Source of the DNA: Chloroflexota bacterium
GTDB taxonomy: Bacteria > Chloroflexota > UBA6077 > CF-72
DNA length: 8,387 nt
Direction of reading: 5' to 3'
Assembly (NCBI GenBank): GCA_019242065.1
Contig: JAFAWJ010000738.1
Span: 1 to 8,387, forward strand
Position numbers and translations under genes: made by a program. Shown here piece after piece: positions 1-6,546 of the stretch. The notes beneath the pieces were generated by a model, which did not search any database, was not told the DNA's origin, and saw nothing but the letters and a program-made list of their open reading frames with translations. Position 1 is the stretch's first letter; each line of letters begins with the position of its first letter.

Positions 1-2
1 TC

Positions 3-1295
3 CGCAATCCGGACGTGCACGTCGTCTTGCTCACACCCGGCGTCCGCGACCCGGCCTTCGTCGCGGAATTCGGCTCGGACCGGGTGAGCATCGTGCCGCA
101 CCTGCCGTACGCGCCCTCGACCATGGTCTGGCGCCTCATGGTCCGCCACTGGCGCCATGCTCGAACCCCAGGGATGGCCGATGCGATGCATCGAATCGAG
201 GAGCGGTTCATCCACGAGCCGCCGGCCTATACGCGACTCTTCGACGAGTTTCGACCGTCGCTGGTCGTCTCCGGCGACCCGCTGCGACCAGGTGACGCGA
301 ACCTGATCGCCGCGGCTCGGCGGCGTGGCATTCCAGGTCTCGGCAGCGTCCGCAGCTGGGACAACGTCCAGAAGCATCTTCGAACCCGGCCCGACGCGGT
401 GACGGTCTGGAACGCCCTCAACACACGCGAAGCCGTCGAGATCGACCGCTTCCGCGCCGGACAGGTCAGCCAGGTTGGCGCACCGCAGCTCGACGTGTAC
501 TTTCAGCAGAGCGGACCAGCCGCGACCGAGGCGCCGCGCACCCACCCCCTGAGCAACGGGCGGGCCGAAGCACAGACCGTCACCGATCTCGGCCTCGACC
601 CGCACAAGAAAACGGTCCTGCTCGCCACCAGCTCGTTCACGTATGACAGCGACCAGACCTACCTGGTCGACATGCTGATCGACGCCATCCGCAGTGGTGA
701 GATTCGGCATCCCGTGCAGATCGTCCTCCGTCTGCATCCCGACGATCGCGTTGGCCGTTACCTGAAGTACCGCCATGCGCCCGAAGTCATCCTGGACATC
801 CCAGAGCGCTACCTGGTCACGCTGGGCTGGACGATGACCACCAGCGACCTGCAGCGCATGGCCGCGCTGGTCCGTGCGGCCGACGTCATGGTCAATTTCG
901 CGACCACGGTGACTGTGGAGGCGGCCATCGTCGACACGCCCACGTTGCTGGTTGCCTTCAGTCCGATCGATCCCGAAGAGATGCAGCGCTACGTGGTGGG
1001 GCTGCACTTCAAGATGCACTACAAGGCACTTGTCGAGCGTGACCTGGTGCCCGTCGCCTGGAACCGCACACAGCTTGTCGACTGGCTCAACCGTTACCTG
1101 GGCGAACCAGGGCTGTACCGCGCGCAACGGGCCAGCATCGTGCGCGAGTGGGTGCAGTTCACCGACGGTCTCTCGGGGCAGCGGCTGGGAAATGCGATCT
1201 TGCGAGACGCCGGACTCGAACCTCCGACCGTGCCGCAAGCGGGACCTTCCTCTGACAGGTCTACGTCAGCTGAGCCGCAGTGCGTATCGCCCTGA
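3..1295 (+). CDS. GT-B-fold transferase of the CDP-glycerol glycerophosphotransferase / surface-carbohydrate type, 5' partial
   Basis: This is probably a cytoplasmic transferase acting in surface-glycan assembly; donor and acceptor cannot be read from the sequence. The frame is open to the window edge and GTG at 15 falls inside a beta-strand-like run (NPDVHVVLLTPG), so the real start is likely a few tens of codons upstream. Counting GTG 15 as residue 1, the N-terminal half has a strand plus SGDPLRPGD (86-94) and RSWDNVQKH (113-121), followed by VWNALNTREA (131-140) and VGAPQLDVYF (154-163). The SWDN and GAPQ-D pair is typical of this group. A polar linker (about 164-192) leads to the C-terminal Rossmann-like half: VLLATSSFTY (201-210), VLRLHPDDR (237-245), and VNFATTVTVEAAIVDTPTL (293-311), the usual nucleotide-sugar-binding region. 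The last 25 residues are low complexity. The stop overlaps the next gene by 16 bases, implying coupled translation. The GT-B-like fold is fairly secure; the exact activity is not. Confidence 0.8.
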   Translation, partial: RNPDVHVVLLTPGVRDPAFVAEFGSDRVSIVPHLPYAPSTMVWRLMVRHWRHARTPGMADAMHRIEERFIHEPPAYTRLFDEFRPSLVVSGDPLRPGDANLIAAARRRGIPGLGSVRSWDNVQKHLRTRPDAVTVWNALNTREAVEIDRFRAGQVSQVGAPQLDVYFQQSGPAATEAPRTHPLSNGRAEAQTVTDLGLDPHKKTVLLATSSFTYDSDQTYLVDMLIDAIRSGEIRHPVQIVLRLHPDDRVGRYLKYRHAPEVILDIPERYLVTLGWTMTTSDLQRMAALVRAADVMVNFATTVTVEAAIVDTPTLLVAFSPIDPEEMQRYVVGLHFKMHYKALVERDLVPVAWNRTQLVDWLNRYLGEPGLYRAQRASIVREWVQFTDGLSGQRLGNAILRDAGLEPPTVPQAGPSSDRSTSAEPQCVSP

Positions 1296-2545
1296 TCGGG
1301 CCAGTCCCACCCGCTCTCGGCGGGCAGACTCCGGGCGGTGTGGCCACCCACCAGGTTTACCTGGCGCAGGGGCTGGTTGCCGCCGGAGTCGAGGTCTCGC
1401 TACTGGCGACCAACACCTCAGTCTGCCCAGATAGGTTCGGACCGGCGTGCGATCTGGCGGCACTGCCCATCTACCGCATGGTCACGCCGTTGCGTGCCGA
1501 CCCACACACGGTGGCCGCGCTGGGCGGGTATCCGCGTGTCGGTCGCTATGGCCTCGCAGTGGCACGCATGCGTCAGCACGGCTCGCGGCGTGAGGTGTTG
1601 CGCAACGTACTTGCTTACCGACGCTTCATGGCGGAGGTGTGCCCCGACCTGATCCACGTACAGCATCCACTGGAACGGAGTGTGTACGTGCGCACGGTGC
1701 AGCGCGTCGAGGGCTGGCGGCAGCCGCTGGTGGTCACGGCGCACAGTTTGTTTGGCGAGCACCCCGATGCGACGATCCACTCGTTGATGGCCCCGAACCT
1801 GCGCGCGGCCGATCGGGTCATCGCTGTAAGCGAGCACATCGCCAGCCAGGCGGTCGATCTTGGCATCGACGCCTCACGGGTACGCGTGATTCGCTCGGGC
1901 GTGGATACCCGGCAATTCCGGCCCACGGGCGCCGCCGAGCGGGACGCGGCGCGGCAGCGCCTGGGGATCCCGCGGGAGTCACCGCTGATCCTGTTCGTCG
2001 GTAACCTCGAGCCGCGCAAACAGCTCGAGGTCCTGCTTCGTGCGATGCCCAGGGTTCGCCAGGACGTGCCCGAGGTGCAGCTGCTGGTGGTGGGCTCGGG
2101 CGAAAGCGCCGGAGCTCTGGACCAGACCACACCCCTGCGGCAGCTGAGCGAAGCACTTGGCCTGACGGACACGGTGCGGTTCGTCGGGCGACTCAGCCAA
2201 GCGCAACTGGAAGACGCGTACGCGGCCGCGGATGTGTTCGCATTGCCGTCGAGCTCGGAGGCGCAGGGCATCGTTGCGCTCGAAGCCATGGCGTGCGGGC
2301 TCGCGGTGGTCGCCAGTGCCGTCGGCGGCCTGGTTGGCACGATTACCGACCAGGAATCGGGCTACCTGGTGCCGTCCGGGGACGTCGAGGCCCTGACGGT
2401 CCGCCTGACCGAACTGTTGTGCGATTCCGAACGGCGCACGGCCATGGGACGGAGTGCGAGGCAGGCGGTCGAGCGGCGCTTCACGTGGTCGCACACCGTT
2501 GCGGCGACATGCGAGGTCTACCGTGAGGTGCTCGGGTGCCGCTGA
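1280..2545 (+). CDS. Glycosyltransferase family 4 protein (GT-B fold)
   Basis: A retaining GT4-type glycosyltransferase of 421 residues, normal length for the family, expected to add a sugar from a nucleotide donor to a lipid-linked or growing glycan on the cytoplasmic face of the membrane. The N-terminal domain opens with MRIALIGPVPPALGGQTPGG (1-20), the glycine-rich loop of GT4 proteins, then PDLIHVQHP (122-130) and VVTAHSLFGEHP (151-162). ADRVIAVSE (177-185) and VIRSGVDTRQF (203-213) mark the domain hinge. The C-terminal domain has FVGNLEPRKQLEVLLRA (239-255) with Lys247, VGSGE (271-275), FVGRLS (301-306), and EAQGIVALEAMACGLAVVAS (327-346), which holds the E-x7-E signature (Glu327, Glu335). 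The Arg usual in the VGRL..K motif is Asn242. GTG at 1280 is the only possible start, because an in-frame TGA lies at 1271-1273. No good Shine-Dalgarno precedes it, so coupling to gene 1 is likely. Donor and acceptor are unknown. Confidence 0.93.
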   Translation: MRIALIGPVPPALGGQTPGGVATHQVYLAQGLVAAGVEVSLLATNTSVCPDRFGPACDLAALPIYRMVTPLRADPHTVAALGGYPRVGRYGLAVARMRQHGSRREVLRNVLAYRRFMAEVCPDLIHVQHPLERSVYVRTVQRVEGWRQPLVVTAHSLFGEHPDATIHSLMAPNLRAADRVIAVSEHIASQAVDLGIDASRVRVIRSGVDTRQFRPTGAAERDAARQRLGIPRESPLILFVGNLEPRKQLEVLLRAMPRVRQDVPEVQLLVVGSGESAGALDQTTPLRQLSEALGLTDTVRFVGRLSQAQLEDAYAAADVFALPSSSEAQGIVALEAMACGLAVVASAVGGLVGTITDQESGYLVPSGDVEALTVRLTELLCDSERRTAMGRSARQAVERRFTWSHTVAATCEVYREVLGCR

Positions 2546-2568
2546 GCGCCGACGGCCCCAGGCGACGT

Positions 2569-2573
2569 GGAGG
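2569..2573 (+). promoter_or_regulatory. Strong ribosome binding site GGAGG ahead of the mini-ORF
   Basis: GGAGG lies seven bases before GTG 2581. It is the best-placed Shine-Dalgarno motif seen ahead of any start in the window. Gene 3 itself (ATG 2627) has nothing comparable at the right distance, so ribosomes seem to be loaded at the mini-ORF and may pass from there to gene 3. Confidence 0.55.
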
Positions 2574-2580
2574 TTGTCTG

Positions 2581-2625
2581 GTGAGTCCATCGGCCCCGCA
2601 CTCCAGCTGCGCGTGGCGGTCCTGA
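2581..2625 (+). CDS. Possible 14-residue leader peptide coupled to the next gene
   Basis: A GTG-initiated ORF encodes MSPSAPHSSCAWRS and ends at TGA 2623-2625, one base before ATG 2627 of the downstream glycosyltransferase. It follows GGAGG with a seven-base spacer. The peptide is Ser-rich (5 of 14) with no run of one amino acid that would suggest classical attenuation, and no alternative terminator/antiterminator pair was seen. The stop-start arrangement suggests translational coupling or re-initiation. It could also be a chance ORF, or mark a former, longer start of gene 3 since separated by a frame change; the two are in different frames. Judged from sequence only, with no family recognised. 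Confidence 0.35.
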   Translation: MSPSAPHSSCAWRS

Positions 2626-2626
2626 G

Positions 2627-4483
2627 ATGAGCCTGCGCGGTGATCCTGGCAAATCGCCTGGAGCCAGTGTCCTGGTGATCCCGCTCGGCGAGCACTCGCC
2701 GCGGCAGGTGACGGACGTGGTCTCGGGTCAGTTCCCCGCCGCCACCGTCAGCGTGCTCGATCGGCACGCCCTGCGGCGACGACCGCTGCGGACAATTGCC
2801 GGCCTCCTTGCGCATCGGTTCGACGCCGCCGTCCTGGTGGCCGACGACCTCAGCCAGCCACGACTGCGTCTCACCAGCCTCGTTTTGCTGCTCGCCCGCG
2901 CCAGGAGCCGCTGGCGGATCGACCAGCACGGTGGGCACGAGCGCTGGACGGTGGACGGGCATGCGACCCGCGACGGCGGTGTGGCGGTGCGCCACCTGCT
3001 CGGGTGCGCGCTGGCGCTGGGCCTGTCCGAGCCGCTCTTGCGCGCCCTGGACGCCGGCATTCGACCGCGCGAGCTCGGCGGCCCGGGCCAGCCCGCACCC
3101 GAGGAAACTCCGACGATCGCTGCGCACGCCAACCGGCCACCGCGTGTCCTGTATTTACGCAGCCAGCTGTGGCTCGGGCTGGCCGGGGGCGGCTCGGTGG
3201 CGCACACCGCGGGCGTCATTGGCGGGCTCATCGGTGCCGGCGCGGAGGTGCGCGCGGTCGCCTCGGACCGCCTCGCCGGCGTGGCCGCGCCGACCGAGGT
3301 CATCCGTCCCGAAGTCTGGTTCGACGGCTGGCCGCGCGAGCTCGAGGACCTGGCCTACAACGTCGCGTTCACGCTCCACGCCCTGCGCGCGGCTCGCCGG
3401 TTCAGGCCCGACCTCGTCTATCAGCGACACACCGCCTTCAACGTCTCGGGCGCGGTCCTCTCGCGCGTCCTGGGCGTGCCGCTCATCCTGGAGTTCAACA
3501 GCTCGGAAGTCTGGAAGGGGCGCTACTGGGGCGGGTTGCGACTCGAGCGCGCCGCAATGCTCGTCGAGCGCATCAACCTGCGCGCCGCCGACCGGGTGAT
3601 CGTCGTTTCACGCGCGCTTCGCGACGAGCTGCTGGGGAAGGATGTGCCCACGGCCAAAATCATCCTCAACCCGAACGGCGTCGAGAGCAGCGTGTTTCGA
3701 CCGGACCTCAGCGGGCAGCAGGTCCGACAGCAGCTGGGTGCCGCCTCGGACGTGGTAGTCGGGTTCTCGGGTACCTTCGGCGCCTGGCACGGAGTCCCAA
3801 CCCTGGCCGCGGCGATCGGCCTGGTGCTGCAGGCACGGCCGCACGTGCGCTGGCTGCTGGTGGGCGACGGTCCGCTGCGGCCGCTGGTGGACCAGGCCGT
3901 GCCTGACGGCCCGCTGGCTGAGCGGGTTGTCCGAGTTGGAATGCGCTCGCACGCCGAAATGCCGGCATATCTGGCGGCGTGCGACGTACTGGTCTCGCCC
4001 CACGGCACACAGGCGGATGGCGGAGAGTTTTTTGGCTCGCCGACCAAGCTCTACGAGTACATGGCGGCCGGGCGGCCGATCGTCGCCAGCCGCCTCGGGC
4101 AGATCGCCGAGGTGCTGACCGACGAGCAGACCGCGCTGCTGGTGTCACCGGACGATCCGACGGCCCTCGCCCAGGCGGTCGTGCGGCTGGCCGACGACGC
4201 CTGCTTCCGCGCGCGACTGGCTGCCGCGGCGCGAACGGAGGCCGAGGCGCACCACACCTGGCGGCGCAACGCCGAGCGCGTGCTGGCGTGCCTGAACGAG
4301 CTGGCCTCACCTCGAAGCGAGACGAAGGCGCGGCCAGCCTCAAGTAGAAGTCCGATCCGTGCGTCGGGAGGTGACACTTCTACAAAGAACGCGTGGCCCC
4401 CCGACACGCAGACGCCGCAGATGCGGACGCAGGATGCCGGGCGCCAGCTGACCCGCGTGAGACCGACAGCGTCGTCGTCATGA
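2627..4483 (+). CDS. Two-domain glycosyltransferase with C-terminal GT4-type module
   Basis: A 618-residue protein, about 200 residues longer than an ordinary GT4 enzyme. Residues about 13-145 form an alpha/beta domain: VLVIPLGEHSP (15-25), then VSVLDRHAL (41-49), FDAAVLVADD (65-74), and RWRIDQHGGHERW (95-107). It looks like a Rossmann-type half domain, faintly like the N-terminus of GT9 heptosyltransferases, but I cannot assign it. A Pro-rich linker (150-170) precedes a complete GT4-like module: RVLYLRSQLWLGLAGGGSVA (173-192), PDLVYQRH (261-268), LILEFNSSEVW (286-296), ADRVIVVSRAL (321-331), ILNPNGVESSVF (346-357), FSGTFGAWHGVPTL (380-393), LLVGDGPLRPLV (410-421), and SPTKLYEYMAAGRPIVASR (471-489) with Glu477. 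The phosphate-binding Lys of other GT4 enzymes appears to be His388, as in SGTFG.WHG relatives. Residues 561-618 are a low-complexity tail with different codon use. An in-frame TGA at 2582-2584 and no earlier start codon make ATG 2627 the first possible start. It probably extends a glycan at the cytoplasmic membrane. Confidence 0.88.
   Translation: MSLRGDPGKSPGASVLVIPLGEHSPRQVTDVVSGQFPAATVSVLDRHALRRRPLRTIAGLLAHRFDAAVLVADDLSQPRLRLTSLVLLLARARSRWRIDQHGGHERWTVDGHATRDGGVAVRHLLGCALALGLSEPLLRALDAGIRPRELGGPGQPAPEETPTIAAHANRPPRVLYLRSQLWLGLAGGGSVAHTAGVIGGLIGAGAEVRAVASDRLAGVAAPTEVIRPEVWFDGWPRELEDLAYNVAFTLHALRAARRFRPDLVYQRHTAFNVSGAVLSRVLGVPLILEFNSSEVWKGRYWGGLRLERAAMLVERINLRAADRVIVVSRALRDELLGKDVPTAKIILNPNGVESSVFRPDLSGQQVRQQLGAASDVVVGFSGTFGAWHGVPTLAAAIGLVLQARPHVRWLLVGDGPLRPLVDQAVPDGPLAERVVRVGMRSHAEMPAYLAACDVLVSPHGTQADGGEFFGSPTKLYEYMAAGRPIVASRLGQIAEVLTDEQTALLVSPDDPTALAQAVVRLADDACFRARLAAAARTEAEAHHTWRRNAERVLACLNELASPRSETKARPASSRSPIRASGGDTSTKNAWPPDTQTPQMRTQDAGRQLTRVRPTASSS
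4344..4383 (+). repeat. Inverted repeat / potential RNA hairpin in the gene 3 tail
   Basis: GTAGAAGT (4344-4351) and ACTTCTAC (4376-4383) are perfect 8-base reverse complements separated by 24 bases. Directly inside, CCGA (4352-4355) can pair with TCGG (4364-4367), stacking a 4-bp hairpin on the 5' arm. The arms are far less GC-rich than their surroundings. There is no trailing U-run, so it is not a typical intrinsic terminator. It lies about 97 bases before gene 4 and could be an RNA-processing or translation-control element, or chance. Confidence 0.4.
4367..4374 (+). promoter_or_regulatory. Shine-Dalgarno-like GGAGGTGA inside the hairpin loop
   Basis: GGAGGTGA is close to the perfect anti-16S sequence, but no ATG, GTG or TTG follows at normal distance. 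The next candidate, GTG 4393, starts 21 bases after the last G of GGAGG and is in frame with gene 4. The motif may be fortuitous or a relic of an earlier gene 4 start. Confidence 0.25.
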
Positions 4484-6543
4484 GTCGCGTCACGGTTAGC
4501 CAGGCGGTGTATCGGCTGCGGAGGGTGCCGCCGCGCCGCCTGCCCGTGGTCGTCGGGCGGTACGCGCTGCAGGTCGCCCGTGCGCGCGCCCGCCGCTGGC
4601 GGATGCGTCGACAGCGCGGCGAGCTCTCGGACGCGGCCCTGCAACGCGCGCTGGCGGGAGTGCCCCCCGAAGCCGCGTTCGGCGCGTTCCTCAGGCGCTT
4701 TTTCGTCGATCCTGACCGCGCACGCGCAACGGTGGCCGCGCTGGCTCACGCCTATCCGCAGCATGCGCAGCGCTCGCGCGACCAGGCGGAGCACGCGCTG
4801 CGACACGTGATCGACCTGCTCGGCTCGGGGCCGACCCAGCTCGATGCGCGCATCAACTGGCAGCAGGATTTCAAGACGGGCTTCAGCTGGTCGCGCCAGC
4901 TGCTGCCCGACGACCAGGACACCTTGCGCCTGGATGATCCGTGCGACATCAAAGTGCCCTGGGAGCTGAGTCGCTGCCACCACTGGGTCGCCCTGGGTCG
5001 CGCGTACGCGCTGGACGCCGATTCGCGCTACGCGGCCGAGTTCGCCCGCGAGCTGGACGCCTGGCTCCAGGACAACCCGTGGCCATACGGCGTCAACTGG
5101 AGCCGCTCCATGGAAGTCGCCGTGCGCGCCGTCAACTGGATGTGGGCCGCCGCGCTGTTTGCCGAGGCGCCCGAGTTCACCCCCATGCTGCGGCGACGCT
5201 TCCTCAAAGCCATGGTGCAGCACGGCAACCAGATCCTGAACAACCTGGAGTACACCGACAACAACGGCAACCACTATCTGTCCAATGGCGTCGGCCTGCT
5301 GTTTGTCGGAGTCCTGTTTGCCGAGCTGGCGCCGGCCGCGGCGTGGCGCAAGAAGGGCGCCGAGATCGTGTGGGGTGAGATCCAGCGCCAGGTGCATCCC
5401 GACGGCGTCGACTTCGAACAGGGCATCGGCTACCACGGACTGGTGACCGAGTTCTGGTACTCGTGCGTGCTGTTGTGCGAGCGCAACGCGATCGCGGTCC
5501 CAGCCCACGTCCGCCCTCGGCTGCAGCGCATGTTCGACTTCATGCTCGCCTACACGCGGCCCGACGGAACGTTTCCGCAGATCGGCGACAACGACGACGG
5601 ACGGTTGGCCGGCATCGACGACGAGCCGGTCGGTTCGCACTGCCGCCACCTGGCCGTCGGCGGGGTGCTGTTCGACAGGGACGACCTGTTCGGCGCGGCG
5701 GGTGATGCCATCGAAACCGTGGCCTGGCTGTGCGGTCCGCGCGCGTTGGACCAATCGCGGAGCACGCCGACTCCCGTCTCACAGGCGTTTCCAGACGGCG
5801 GTTTCTACCTCATGCGCAGCGCCGATACGTCGATGGTCGTCGACGCGGCCGAGGTCGGGATGCGCGGTATCGGCGGGCACGGCCACGCCGACGTGCTGGC
5901 GTTTGATCTGTGGGCAGCCGGCGCCGGCGTGCTGGTCGACTCCGGCACCTACACGTATTCGGCCGACGCCGTGCTGCGCCAGGCTTTGCGCGGGACGGCG
6001 GCCCATAACAGCCTGTGCGTCGACGGTCAGGACAGCAGCCGCCTTGGTACCGGCCGCTGGCTGTGGTTGATCGAAAACGACGCGCGGCCCTGCGACGTCA
6101 CGTGGCAATCCGACACGGAGAGCGACGTGTTCGTCGGCTCGCACACTGGCTATCGACGACTGCCCGAGGCGGTCACCCACACGCGAGGCATCCACTTCGA
6201 CAAGACGCGGTGCATCTGGCGTATCGACGATGCTGTCGAGGGCGCCGGCGTGCACCTGGTGGAGGTGTTCTTCCACCCGGGCGTGCCGTTCGAACTCGAC
6301 GACGATGGGGTGCGGCTGCGGGCGCCGCGCGGCGACGTGATCCTGCTGCCGCCAGGCGGCACCGCGCTCAGCCAGCAGCCAGGCTGGATCTCGCGCGGCT
6401 ATGGTCTGCGCGAGCCGGCCACGGTGCTCGCCTTTGCAACACACGCCAGTGTTCCTATACGCCTCACGAGTCACCTGGTCCTGGTACCCAGCGGAACGCC
6501 GGTCAGCACCGCTCGTTGTCTGGTGGACATGGACGCTCGGTAG
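4480..6543 (+). CDS. Heparinase II/III family protein (polysaccharide lyase-like)
   Basis: A 687-residue protein with the (alpha/alpha) toroid plus beta-sandwich layout of heparinase II/III and alginate lyases, which cleave uronic-acid-containing polysaccharides by beta-elimination. The helical domain (about 80-430) has INWQQDFKTGFSW (125-137), VPWELSRCHHWVALGRAYA (159-177), NPWPYGVNWSRSMEVAVRA (199-217), GNHYLSNG (263-270), FEQGIGYHGLVTEFW (312-326) and RPDGTFPQIGDNDDGRL (360-376). By family analogy Asn264, His265 and Tyr318 are candidate catalytic residues. The beta domain starts at FPDGGFYLMRS (437-447) and has GGHGHADVLAFDLW (465-478), with His467 and His469, then VDSGTYTYS (486-494) and RGTAAHNSLCVDG (504-516). 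ATG 4480 overlaps the gene 3 stop (ATGA) and begins the family-like Arg-rich N-terminus. The in-frame GTG 4393 would add 29 low-complexity residues and is less likely. No signal peptide is visible, so the protein may act in the cytoplasm on assembly intermediates or leave by another route. Substrate unknown. Confidence 0.92.
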   Translation: MSRVTVSQAVYRLRRVPPRRLPVVVGRYALQVARARARRWRMRRQRGELSDAALQRALAGVPPEAAFGAFLRRFFVDPDRARATVAALAHAYPQHAQRSRDQAEHALRHVIDLLGSGPTQLDARINWQQDFKTGFSWSRQLLPDDQDTLRLDDPCDIKVPWELSRCHHWVALGRAYALDADSRYAAEFARELDAWLQDNPWPYGVNWSRSMEVAVRAVNWMWAAALFAEAPEFTPMLRRRFLKAMVQHGNQILNNLEYTDNNGNHYLSNGVGLLFVGVLFAELAPAAAWRKKGAEIVWGEIQRQVHPDGVDFEQGIGYHGLVTEFWYSCVLLCERNAIAVPAHVRPRLQRMFDFMLAYTRPDGTFPQIGDNDDGRLAGIDDEPVGSHCRHLAVGGVLFDRDDLFGAAGDAIETVAWLCGPRALDQSRSTPTPVSQAFPDGGFYLMRSADTSMVVDAAEVGMRGIGGHGHADVLAFDLWAAGAGVLVDSGTYTYSADAVLRQALRGTAAHNSLCVDGQDSSRLGTGRWLWLIENDARPCDVTWQSDTESDVFVGSHTGYRRLPEAVTHTRGIHFDKTRCIWRIDDAVEGAGVHLVEVFFHPGVPFELDDDGVRLRAPRGDVILLPPGGTALSQQPGWISRGYGLREPATVLAFATHASVPIRLTSHLVLVPSGTPVSTARCLVDMDAR

Positions 6544-6546
6544 CAC

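Noticed and set aside
15..17. GTG at 15 as the true start of gene 1
   Set aside because: The frame is open upstream and the first residues already form a core strand of the N-terminal domain, so a start here would remove part of the fold.
2546..2626. Possible terminator or promoter between genes 2 and 3
   Set aside because: No stem followed by a T-run and no convincing -10/-35 pair was seen; only the mini-ORF and its RBS stand out.
1979..3127. 382-codon minus-strand open frame across genes 2 and 3
   Set aside because: It spans the end of one glycosyltransferase and the start of another, shows no domain, and is explained by GC-rich codon bias.
4403..4440. Short imperfect GACGCAG/GATGCGG repeats
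   Set aside because: The units are 6-9 bases, irregular and few; they fit GC-rich drift in the noncoding-like tail rather than a designed repeat.
4393..4479. Longer version of the lyase gene starting at GTG 4393
   Set aside because: It adds 29 Ala/Asp-rich residues unlike the family N-terminus, and its only SD-like motif is 21 bases away. ATG 4480 gives the ATGA overlap and a family-like start.
4051..5754. 567-codon open frame on the minus strand opposite the gene 3 end and the lyase gene
   Set aside because: Its protein is an unstructured mix rich in Arg, Gln, Val and Gly with no family motif, and it mirrors two well-supported + strand genes. Long antisense frames are expected where third positions are nearly all G or C.
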